A stretch of 64,000 bases of DNA from Schizochytrium sp. CCTCC M209059. Lineage: Eukaryota > Sar > Bigyra > Thraustochytrida > Thraustochytriidae. Below are positions 46,003-57,500 of the stretch, one piece after another (position 1 is the stretch's first letter; every line of letters starts with the position of its first letter). The position numbers and the translations under genes are program-made. Location: contig KN805397.1 in the NCBI GenBank assembly GCA_000818945.1, positions 68,530 to 132,529 on the forward strand, given 5' to 3'. The notes under the pieces were generated by a model. The model saw only the letters and a program-made list of their open reading frames with translations, searched no databases and was not told the origin of the DNA.

Positions 46003-47177
46003 CGCGTCCCTCCACGACGCGAGGTTGCGTCCTTCCCCACGGTTATCGCGACAGAGTGGCACGCTTTGTCTTCTGCTCTGATATGCGCTGCGCTACGCCA
46101 GGTTGTGCCTCCGAAGCGCGCCAACGCCTCGCTCACTCCCCACTCACGAACGGGCTGATCACCCGATCTGCATTCAGGGCTTGCTTGCTTGCTAGCTTGC
46201 TTGCTCGAGTGCTTGCTGGCGACTTGGAAAAAAAAAAAAAAAAGACTCGCCCATTTTGCGATGATCTTCAGTCGTGCCGCGCGTACAAAGATGCCATGGG
46301 GGGGAAGTCTTCGTCTTTGTCCGCGCCATTGCGCAACGAGGCCTTCTCTCCTCTGATGCAGACAAATTGTATGCTGTTGGCTCACATGAACGGCTGAGCA
46401 AAGAGGGAGATGTCGAAGAGTAAAGTGACGACTATTTTTTAAATAAATTTTGTCAGGCATGGTTGCTGAGCGACAGAAGCGGTCTATGGCGCCAGAAAGC
46501 AAGCGGAAAACGCGCACAGTCATGATCTTCTGCAGCGCAAGGCTTCGAGATAAAGAAAACCAGGAATGCAATTTGCTCAGTCATGCAAAAGGCAGAGACG
46601 CTCAGTTACGAATCATCGTCATTGCCACAGTTTGAAGTCATTGGTTCTATGGGACGCTTGTACGCACGCAGTATCAATCAACGTCGCACTCATGACCTTT
46701 GCATGCCTTCCGTGCGCCAAAATACCTCTTGAATCCGGCACAGACATGCCCATGTTCACGTCCTCGATTCCCTTCATCAACTCTTGCAAGGTACCCGGGC
46801 CACGCTCCGCTGCGGCATTTTGTCCGCCAGTCGCCCTCCGCCCCCTGCTCCGGACAGTGCCGGTTGCGTGGTCCCAGCGTGAAATCTCCGGGCGCAGCGT
46901 GCATTCCAAGAGCGTGCGGTCGCGAGCACCACGAGTTGGCTGCTGCAACGAGGAGTTCGCACTACCACACAGTCTGACTCTGCACTGCCCTGCAAAAGGC
47001 AGAGCAGCGCGATCCGTCCGGACAAAGAGCAAAGAGGTCGAGCGCGTCGACGAGCCGGAGGCGACGAGCCCTGCAAAGGAGTCGCCCGCCCTTGACAGCC
47101 AGCCAGCCGCGAGCGAGCGGAGATAGCGAAGAGGCTTTCGAAGTAGTTGTTGTTGTCGAGCAAGAGGCAAGAAGAGG
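46003..47177. other. Divergent intergenic region RPRD1-like / EF-Ts
   Basis: It contains a GCTTGCTT-type run (46178-46215), an A16 tract at 46228-46243, and GC-rich DNA before EF-Ts. It has frames of up to 263 codons on the minus strand that overlap EF-Ts and show no domain. No gene is supported. Confidence 0.5.
46228..46243. repeat. Poly(A) tract
   Basis: An A16 tract in a noncoding spacer. On the minus strand it would be a T-run upstream of the RPRD1-like gene. There is no flanking gene copy or target-site duplication to suggest retroposition. Confidence 0.8.
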
Positions 47178-48248
47178 ATGCTCGCTGCAGCAGCACGTGC
47201 CCATGGCCTGCTGCGCGCAGGCCAAATGGCCGCGCGCAGCGCCGGTGAGACGCATGCGGCCACCGCGATGTGGCGGCGGCACAAGGTGACTGCGGCCATG
47301 GTGAAGGAGCTCCGCGACCTCACCAACTCGCCAATGATGCAGTGCAAGAAGGCTCTCAGCGACCCCGAGGTGGCAGGAGACATGGAAAAGGCCGTCGAGT
47401 GGCTCCGCAAGCAAGGCCAGGCTCAGGCCGCCAAAAAGTCCGATCGCACGACAAACGATGGTCTCGTGGGCATCATCCGCTCCGATGACCTCAAGACCGC
47501 CTCGCTTGTCGAGGTTACCAGCGAGACCGACTTTGTCGCGCGCAACGAGCTCTTCCAGCAGCTCGTTCGCGAGGTCGCCGCAACCGCGCTCACTTCGGGT
47601 GTCACTTCCGCCGAGGAGCTCGCACAAAAGCCACACGCATCCTCTCCTAGTGTGCAGGACGCCCTCACTAACGCGACTGCCACGCTTGGCGAGAACATTG
47701 GTCTCAAGGCCGTGCACCAGATGCAGGTCACTAACGGTGTCCTCGGACTCTACCTGCACAACAAGATGGGCGACGGCACCTGCGTCCAGGGCGCGGTCGT
47801 TGCGCTGGAGTCCGATGCTCCTCTTACGGATCTTGACGACGAAAAGCGCTCCAACATTCAAGTTCTCGCCGACAAGCTTGCGCTGCAGGTTGTCGCCGCA
47901 CAGGCTCTCTTCCTCGAGGACGTCCCGGCCGCCTACATCGAGCGCGAGCGCGAGCTCGAGATGGCCCGTCTTCGCAACGAAGCGCTCGAGCGCGCTGGCG
48001 ACAAGGAAATTAACGAGGAGACCTTGCAGAAGCGCGTTGGCAAGAAGGTCGACAAGATCATCAAGGGTCTCAAGGAGGAGCAGGTGCTCCTGAACCAAAA
48101 GAGCTTTGTCCCGGACCACAAGGGCGCAAAGATCAGCAAACTGCTCGACCAGACCTCCAAGTCTGCCAAGTGCTCTCTTTCCATCACCTCCGCTGCGCGC
48201 TTCCAGGTTGGCGCCGACAAGGTCATCCTTGAGCCAATCCAGAGCTAG
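47178..48248 (+). CDS. Mitochondrial elongation factor Ts
   Basis: 356 aa. An N-terminal Ala/Arg presequence (about 1-33) is followed by the EF-Ts UBA-like module (VTAAMVKELRDLTNSPMMQCKKALSDPEVAGDMEKAVEWLRKQG), whose TxxPMxxCKKAL signature is typical of the family. The core signature SLVEVTSETDFVARNELFQQLV follows, then two dimerisation or core subdomains. The second contains ADKLALQVVAAQALFLEDVP; a charged coiled coil follows. EF-Ts recycles EF-Tu from GDP to GTP in mitochondrial translation. A 437-codon antisense frame is a shadow. Confidence 0.92.
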   Translation: MLAAAARAHGLLRAGQMAARSAGETHAATAMWRRHKVTAAMVKELRDLTNSPMMQCKKALSDPEVAGDMEKAVEWLRKQGQAQAAKKSDRTTNDGLVGIIRSDDLKTASLVEVTSETDFVARNELFQQLVREVAATALTSGVTSAEELAQKPHASSPSVQDALTNATATLGENIGLKAVHQMQVTNGVLGLYLHNKMGDGTCVQGAVVALESDAPLTDLDDEKRSNIQVLADKLALQVVAAQALFLEDVPAAYIERERELEMARLRNEALERAGDKEINEETLQKRVGKKVDKIIKGLKEEQVLLNQKSFVPDHKGAKISKLLDQTSKSAKCSLSITSAARFQVGADKVILEPIQS

Positions 48249-48568
48249 AAGCAAAAAATTGTTTGGCCGCCACACGGTCGCAAGGTCAGAATTTTACAAA
48301 ATAGATTTATTCAAAACGTCGACTGGCTCGACTGGTACTTGCTTGCATACAGCGTTGCCAACATCAAGAAATTCTTGAAAAAGGTAATTAGAAGTGAGAA
48401 CTTGGAGTGCATCAAGAGTGATTCCGGAATTCATTCTGAAATGAACACTTGCAATCGTGAGCCTGCTGAGCATTTCACACATCAACACCGTTTTCGAAAG
48501 CTTGCAATGAAAAGACACCTGAAATGCGGAGAGCAAGTGACAGCTTCAAAAAGAAGACTTGAACGAGT
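48249..48568. other. Convergent 3' spacer (EF-Ts / giant surface protein)
   Basis: A short AT-richer spacer carrying both 3' ends. Confidence 0.6.
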
Positions 48569-51500
48569 TTATGCCTCCAAAGAACTCGCATTTATGACAT
48601 CAAACATTGAGAACTCTGCATTGAGCTCGGGCAGCGTCCAGGAATACGACGCATTGAGCGTCTGAATACGATCTTCCAACCGGAGGTAGATGGTGTCTTC
48701 GGACGAAATCGTCACATCGCGCACTGACTCGCCATCGTTACTCCAAATAGCGGTCCCATTTGAGAGGATGGATGAAAAAGTCTCCTTTTTCACGTTGTAA
48801 CCGTACAGCGAGCCCGTCGGGTCAACCATAAAAAGCAGACTTGGCGCCGCAGCTCGAGGTCTTGCCAACGCGCGTGGTAAGCTCGTCGAGCCGTCTTCAG
48901 AAACAGTAAGCGAGGGGAATACGAGTGAGGTCTCGGTGCAAATAGTGTCTGTCGACCCACCCAAACTGCAACGCATGAGCGCACTTGTTCCAACCAGCGC
49001 ATATAGGTAGACCTCATCGGCAACGAGCAAGATTTGGTCGCTGTCTTCAATGAGCGTCGCTGGCATTGCGATTACACGTTCCACGAGACGCTCTGGTGTG
49101 AAAACAACAATAGCCTTGGAGTCGTCATCCACCACCACAAGCCGCCCATCTGGCAGAAAAGCCAACGCATTCGGCGCCGAAAGATGTTCCGATTCCAGGT
49201 GGACAGAGTATTTGACTCGCCATTGTGCGTCGTACGCCAGGATACTCTTTGCATTTGGACGCGCATCTGAAACAAATGCTGCAGGCCATGTAACGTGACT
49301 TGCGTGCGAAGAATAAACGGATCTCACAACGCTAGAAACACCCCCACATGGGGCTCCATCGTCGCATCGCTCTGTGCACCGGCACGCACAGCCATAGCCA
49401 AGCTGATTTGAGCCAATGTAGCAATAACTCCTAATGCCCGATGTGTAACACTTGTTTTCAAAAGGTATACCCCGATATTCACCCGCAACGCACGCGGATG
49501 ACATAGTTTCTGACATGCAACTCGGACCAGAGGCGTCCGCCTCATAGTGAATGAACGTCGACGGAAGAGTTTGAAGACACTCGCACGTATCGCCCCCACC
49601 ATACAAGGAGAACGCAGTGCGGCTTCGCGCCGTGCAATATGCAGCACACGCAGCCGGTGTTTTATCCGAAAGTGACGTCGAGATCACTGAGCCTTGAAAA
49701 CTCGTCTCGGTCCCCGAAGCGCAACCAAGGTGTACAAAGTCGGGTGGCGAAAGGGACGCTGACGACGTCATTGCCGGTGACACTGCCAGCCCAGCGACTG
49801 TGACACTATTTGGAGAAACGACTAAGTCAGCCCCTGCGGCATTCAGTTTGTATATGCCAGCGGAACGACCTCCTAGCACGAAGAAGATGTCCTCATCGTT
49901 CGTTGCACTCGCGCCACTTTCCCAGTCTTCGTAGCAGTATTCCCAGCGAACCGATGGATCTGTGGTGAAGCACCAAGGCCCGCCTGGGGCGTCATCCGGA
50001 TTACGGCACTTGTTGTGCCGACCCAAGGCAGGCGCACTAGCTCGTATTGTTCTGTTACATGTCGAACACTTGAGCTGCGTTGCCGAAGAAAGTGCCATGG
50101 ATCCCATGCCAGCGCAGTATCGCCCATTACGCACGCATTCCGACTCAATCACAGTGCCATCTTCGTCTTCAAAGGGAAACCCACACGGCTCGCTAGAGTC
50201 CCGGTCGCAAATTCCGCGACTTTCTCGCACGCGATCAAACGTGTGCCCATGCGGCGTCTGGGCGTCCCAGGCTTGGCATTCGAGGTTGGACACTGTCATT
50301 GTTCGATTGGAGAGAAAAGTGCTACTGTTTTCGTTTTCGAGAGCCCGGCGGCGGCGGGAATTTTGAGCGAGGCGGTCCGGGTCACCGCAGCCCTCATCCC
50401 CCTCGAGGTCCCCGCTTGTCTGGACAGTGTGATCAAAAGGACATTTATCTTCGCAGTCCATGACGCCATCGCCATCGGAATCGCTTGATGTGATGCATTC
50501 GTTGCACTCTGCGCCCATGTATCCGCTGTCACACTTGATCTCAAAGGGGAGGCATGCCGAAATTATCGCCGCGGGCCCATCATTTGGGAGCGCGCACACA
50601 GGAGAGTCTGAGCAAGGATTTCCTGAAAGAGCAGCAGGACGCAAAACGCATGCGTAGTACACTCCTGGAGCTGTCGGCAAGTTAGCGCGAATGTGATAAT
50701 AGCCACCCGCCGTCAACGAAGAGGCACTGACGTCGATGCCGTGTGCCGAGAGTACAGCATCCTCTGCGCACGCTGTGGAAGCATCCAGTGAAGACTGTCC
50801 GCTGCCTAAAAGTCCAGCCGTGATGATGGAAGCATTTTCTGGATACATGAAAAGACGAGCGTCTTCTGGTGGCTCACTCGCAGCAAAAGACACGGCAAAG
50901 TGCCCAAAGATCCCATCTGTATATTTCTCGACTGCATCGCTGCTGATCCTGAATGCAAGCATCGACGCAAAGTCCTGAGTCGAAGTATCTTCTGCAACGC
51001 AGCAAAGCACCTGGCTTGTCTCGTCACGTGCGATACAAGTAGAACCCCCCAGTACACCTTGTTGAAAGTCTGTGCAAGCACAAGCTCCCTCGGTGTACGC
51101 GCCAGGGTACTCGAGCTCAAAACAATATCCATCTTCCTCAGTGTACGCCGAATCACCAAGGCCGCACGTTTGGTTGCTGCTGTCCCCATCGGGTCCTTTG
51201 AGCATGCACTCGCCAGGCACCTTGTCTGCAGGGATCTCGCATGAAGTAGCATTTCCTGCTTCAAAGCATTCCTGTTCGAAATCATAGCGCGGCTCATCGA
51301 TACCTGGAAATCCGACGAACACATACAGACGACAGTCCTCGTCCTCTGCGCATTCGTCGCAGAGCGCCAATGTATTGACGTAGGTGCTGTTGCTATCAAA
51401 AACGCCCTGGAATTCCCAAGAGTTCTTGCAGGAGCGGGGTTTACTTCCGTCGTGCCAGCAGCGCTCTCCAGGATAGCTCTTGTTCGAGCATGCCGCATAA

Positions 51501-54500
51501 TTACACACTGGCCACGCCGACCCCACTTCCTGTGCAAGCAAGGCTTCTGTTCCATTTACGCACGAGGTCCCCATCCACGCCTTTCCCGCATTTGCGTCGC
51601 AAGTGCTCGCTGCGGGCAATTGGTCGAGGGGCAGCGCTTCGAGTCCCGCGGCTGTGCAGAGGGTGCCTCCGTATTCTTGAAGACATGTCGCCTTGGCCGC
51701 TTCATAACTGGCTGCGGTAAAGCAACTTCCATCTTCTTCAATGTCATAGACATTCATTGCGGTATAGTTTCCACGTGAAGGCTGAATCGCGCTGACCGCG
51801 GGAAGAGTGGAGTTGGTCAAGTCCCGAGAGCTCGTCCTTTCCACAGGGTCCTCTGGAAATAAGTCGAGCATTGAAGGCGGCTGCGTGGGACTGGCGACAA
51901 TATTTTCGCCATTTCGAACAGTGGGCGAGAGCGTTGGCGCTGCTGTCTGTTGTCTAAACTCTGCAAAAGCTCGCTCTGACATGGCTTCGATGCCTCCCCC
52001 GCATCTTATTGTGAGATTCCCACTGCTCGTATCTGGGCACGAAGTCATCTCGGCAGGTCGATTCGTCGTGTACAAGGGCGCTCCGGCGACCACGAGAGCA
52101 TCCTCGTCGCCCCCATTAATGCATGCGAGTCGAGCCCATGTTGATGCATTGCGAAACATGCCCCCAGCCCAAGCGCCGGGCCATGTTTGATATGCGGAAC
52201 GGTCCGCGGCATCTCCAAGTTGAAAAGTCGGAAGGTCGTCTTCATCTCCAGAGATGCCAAATCCATCAAGGACAAGGTAAGCGCCAGAAATTTCTGTCGC
52301 AAGGTTGGTTTCGTAGTTCAAAGCCGAGAACGTGTATGTAGTTTGACGAACCTCGTGAATAATGATGCCTTCGGCCCCTCGCTCGTTCGCGTCGCGCGTC
52401 TGCTGCAGCTCGGCGCCCCCGCATTTTGCTACGGCCCCAATTCGAACCTGACACTGGGTCTGATCTTGTTGTGCTGACGAGTCGTCGTCCGTCACGTAAA
52501 AGCCCAGTCCAAGATCCAGGTCAGCAGCCTCTTGTGTCCACCTCAGACACGCCCTGATCGAGGTCTCTGGGATGCTTTTCCGTACCCAAAAGCTAAGTTG
52601 TCCTGGAAACTGATCATTCTCTGTGCACACGCTTGTATCACCACAGCTGCAAGCCCCGCCGAGAGTACAATCGATGCTTGTGGTCAGGGTTTCGATGCTG
52701 TCGCCCGTAATTGATACTGAAAAGGTCCCAGATGCTTGCTGAAGCGAGCATACATTGAGCACACGGCAGTTTACGGACGAGTCATCGCCGGACGCAACAG
52801 AAGTGACGGTAATTGTCACTTGATCATTGCTCATGCTTGTCACGTTTTCGCCGTCGGAGACGCCACCACAAAAGGTCATTCGCACAGCTACAGGGGTGAA
52901 ATTTGCGTCCTCAAACGTCGGAAACGATGTCGGTGCCGCCGAAGGACGCAGTGTCGGCGTGACGGTCGGTTGGGGCGTTGGATCGAGGGTCGGCGCGTTT
53001 GTTGGAGTCATTGTTGGTGCAGATGTCGGGAATGCCGTTGTTGGTGCATCTGTGGGGGCTAATGTTGGTGCCTGCGAACTCGGCCTCACGGTCGGCGCCA
53101 TTGTAGGTTTTGCGGTCGGGAATTCTGTTGGGGACTTTGTTGGTGTGCTTGTAGGATTTTCTGTAGGATCCTTGGTTGGTGACGCTGTCGGAGACTGGGT
53201 TGGAGCTACAGTAGGATCCGTTGGCGCTGGTGTCCCGATCACCGGCGCATTGGTGGGCTTGGGCGAGGGCGCTTGCGTTGGATGCGCTGTTGGGAAAAGC
53301 GTAGGAGTCTCTGTCGGGGCTTGTGTCGGTGTCGCGGTCGGTGACAGTGTTGGTGCCTCGGTTGGCGATGTTGTTGGGGCCAGCGTTGGTGCTGACGTCG
53401 GGTGCTCCGTGGGACTCTTGGTTGGAGATGCTGTCGGCGACAGCGTTGGACTGTCCGTAGGAAACTCTGTTGGAAAGTCTGTCGGAGAGTCGGTTGGGTG
53501 TAGCGTCGGGCTTAGAGTAGGTGCATCTGTTGGTCTCTGTGTGGGATCCAAGGTGGGGCTCTCTGTCGGAGACAACGTGGGAAAAATTGTGGGCGTAAAG
53601 GTTGGTGCCTTTGTTGTTGGATCTGCCGATGGTGATCGCGTCGGTGCAGGCGTCACAGGAGCTTGTGTCGGGGTCTTTGTTGGGAAAACTGTTGGTTCTG
53701 ACGTCGGGACTCGAGTAGGATACTGGGTTGGGTGCGTTGTCGGTTCCTTGGTCGGGAAACTGGTCGGCATAACGGTCGTGCTTTGCAAGTACACATTTCC
53801 GAAGTCAATCGTCGTGGAAGTGGTCTGATTCAGATATTTGCGGCGATCCTCGCGAGACGCGAATCCCTGAAAAGACAACGCGAAATTACCCTTGCGCGCA
53901 AGGATCGTCGATACCTGCGTCTCGACACTGAGTTTGCCATTTTGTACGACTCCATAAATCTCGGACCCAACAGCATCCGAGTCGCAAGATGCATCGTCAA
54001 AGCAAGCGTTGCGCAGCTGGACAGCGACGGGGAGCTCATCGGCAGGGCTCGAAGAAGATCCAGAAACTATGTAGATGCTCGCCTTGACGGTGTACTTTGG
54101 GTGACTTTCGGCCAGTCGAACTGAAATGACAGTTTCCTCTGGTCCAACGATCATGCAAGGCTCGTCTACACTTTCCAGGGTGAAGGCAACACTAAGCGCG
54201 CTTGCCGCCTGCTGACTGTCCTCCTGTGTGCACACGCTTGCCAGCGCCAACGCCGTGCGCAAAATTTCGAGCGGGCCTTGGAGACGGTATGTTCGGGTGG
54301 TCCCATCCTCGCTCAAACGCCCTAGCTTCGTTTCGAGATAGGTTGCTGCTGTCGTCATGGTTGGATTCCAAGTCACGTTGGCCCAGCGCGGAACTGTCAG
54401 GGCAACGCTAACTTCAGTACAGGTCGTGGGCGCTGGACAAAGTGGCGATCCACGAGAGGTGGCGCCAATGGAAGGCGCTGCGTCTGCCAAAGCCGTGCAG

Positions 54501-57500
54501 CGTCCCTGCGCGCTCACCACATCGCTCACAATCCCAAGTGAGATTGCCATAATGCCGTCGCACGATTGCTCCAGGTCGTTCTCTGATAAAAGGTCTTCGC
54601 ATGCTGGACTTGTACAGGTGCCATTGCTACAGCTCGCATATAGCGGAAATCCTGCGCAGTCCAGGCCACTCGAGCAGCCTTGGCCAATCGAACAGAGGTC
54701 GCACGTGTCGCCCCCACAGTCGATGCCCGTTTCCCTTCCGTCTTGAATTCCATTCTCGCAGCTTACACAGAGTCCATTGGTACAGCGATCGGACGTGCAG
54801 TCACGGTCGTGCGTGCAGGTGGAACCATCACCACAAGTAATGCCAAAAACGGAACACTCGCCGCCACAGTCGACATCAGATTCCCACGCGTTCCGCTCTC
54901 CGTCTGGAAGTAGGCATGGTACGAAAGCCCCGCTCGAAAGGCTGCTGCAAACGCCGGTGTTTCCATCGCAAAAATTCGTTTGACAATCGCTGTGATTCCG
55001 ACATGTATTGTTGACGGGGCACAGGCGCCGACATGGGTAGCCACAATCAACGTCGGATTCGAGAAGATCAGCGACGCCATTGAAGCACAAGTCTTCCTCG
55101 GTGATGGCCGGAGACTGAATGGCAGAGGAGAACGTGAGATTCGAAGCAAAGGCGCAGATGCCATCAAGCTCCACGCCAGTCGAGCAAGCATCACCCTCGC
55201 CAATACCAACGAATGTTCCTGGTTCGCAAAGGACGTTCCAAGGGGCGCATTCGCCTCCACATACTTCGGACGTACTTGCGTTGGCCGCAGCACAGTCTGA
55301 TGGAATTGGCTCTCCCGAGACTGTGCACCGCTGATCTTCTCCGCATACTCCAGTCAAGCAGTCGACATCAAACTCGCATGTCTTGCCCAAAGCACACTTG
55401 GGAGCACCTGAATCGTATCCACCGCAGTCTATGTCTGTTTCTGTTCCTGTTTGCACTCCATCCTGAAGACCCTCGCAGCGCAAAAGGTCTGCGCTGCAAG
55501 TAGCTGGCGCTCCGAGTTGCAGTGCGCAATCTGCCGCCGTCTCGCAGGACTCGCGAGGGGGGCAAAGAAATCCTTGGCGCGAACAAGCTGCGCCGCCGCC
55601 ATCCACACATGTTTCTTGGCCATTTTGTACTCCATCGACGCACGAGATACACCGCCCGTCCTCGCACATTTCGCTTTCGCAGTCAGAGTCTTCTGCACAT
55701 GTGGCATTGTCTGCACATGGCGCACAAGCAGATCCGCCGCAGTCAACATCGGACTCGAGGCCGTTCAAGAGTCCATCCCCGCACGAGATGCATGAGCCCT
55801 CGAAGCAATAGTTGCTGTCACAATCGCGATCGAGACTGCAATTGGCCCCATTAGCGCAAAGAGGAAATCCAATGAGAGCACAGTCTTCTCCGCACGTTTC
55901 GTTGCACTGCGCAGGAGGAGATACGTAGAAGTCGAGTAGATAGGGTGTGCAGACATGCATATCATTGAGGTCCTCCGCGCCGCAATTGCAAAATCCCCAG
56001 GCGTCCGGATTCGCGTCCGGCTCGTACGAGTACTCTGTCGCACACCAGTAGGTTCGTTGGCGCGTCTCATTTGTTTCGGTGCCCGAGGTCGTGGGCAGGT
56101 TGACAAAATAGCTCCAATTTGCGGGAGTCGCTTCCTCGGCATCGATGCAGGTCGTGTGCAAAACCCCTTCGTACCTGAACGGAAAGACGCAGGGGGAGTT
56201 ACGGGCCAGAGGCGGACCCGTCTCAAGCGTCGTGCGGCACGATGGTGAGGCGCAATTGAGAGTCGAGCATTGACTACTAGTTTCGCATGATTTTCCAAGC
56301 CCCCGAGTTTGCGTCGCTGTGTTCGCTTGCAAGGCCTTGTGATATGCTGTGATATTCAGGCCCGTGGCGCGAATGGCAAGGCCGGTGGTCGTGGTGGAGA
56401 TGCACGTGCGGTCTGACCCACAAAGAAGGCCAGTTTGACAATCTGCATCTCGGGCACAGCCTTCACCGAGACCACAACGACTGCCTACGATAGCACACTG
56501 CTGACCCCGATATCGACATTGCGATTCAAGTGATGCATCGTCGATATCTTCAATATCGCAATCAATGGCAACGCAATCATCACCTCCGCCATCAATGCAG
56601 GTTTCATCACCGTCTTGCATGCCGTTCGAGCATGTCAGGGGTGGAAAGTCCCCGTCGCTCGAGAGACTACACAGTGTGCAAGTTCCTGAGCTGATGTCGC
56701 AGCAACCCGTAACACAATCAGAATTCAGCGCACAGGTTTGACCATTCTCGCAAAGCACCCCGCAAGAAGTACCACAATCGATGCCGGCCTCGGGCCCATC
56801 CCGAATGCCATTGATGCAGCACTCTTTGACAAGCAAAGTGCATATCCCAGGAGCTGGACATTCATCCGAGAAGGAAGTAACATTGGTGGACGAACAGGTC
56901 GTAGGCTGCGTGTTTGCAAAGTCGACAAAAGCATCATAGTCCACAAGAACTTCGGACACGCTTGAATAGCCGGTTAGAAGAACCCCCACAAGCACGAGTA
57001 AAACAAGTAAGCCGAACGCATAACCCAGATAGGGCGCGTGCGTATGTTGCAGTGAGAGCTTGCGGTCTTTTCGCGCTGTGGGTCTCAATTTCTTCTCTGG
57101 TACTCCTTCTTTACGGCCTTTGGCGACAGCCTCTTCAAAAAGGTCCGCAAATGCGGTGTCTGAGTTTCCTGCTGCGTGCTCGAGCACGTAGGAAAGTGCC
57201 GCAACCAGAATAAGGCAGACGACCAAGAGAAGGATGGCAGTGGCAAAGAGAAGGGCGTCAATCTGTGCTGCTGCGTCTGCAAAGGCGTCGCAGCAATCAA
57301 AGTTGAGACACCCAAAGTAGTCCACAAAGCCGGTGGCGCTTTGCGCAGAGACAACGGGATTTCGTTCCCAGACAAATGCCCCGCGTGCTTTGTTGCTTGC
57401 ACCAGATCCGCAGTACACGGTCTCGCCTGGTCCAGCAACCGTGCGAAAGCCATCGATTCCTTGGCTCACATAGCCAGTTCCGATATACTTGGTGCACGAT

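Noticed and set aside
46228..46243. Poly(A) tract as retroposon tail
   Set aside because: No adjacent element body or flanking duplication is seen.
46962..48275. 437-codon open frame antisense to EF-Ts
   Set aside because: EF-Ts signature motifs on the plus strand are unambiguous.
52827..53828. Gly/Val-rich 333-codon open frame on the plus strand
   Set aside because: It is the complement of the Pro-Thr stalk repeats of the giant surface protein.
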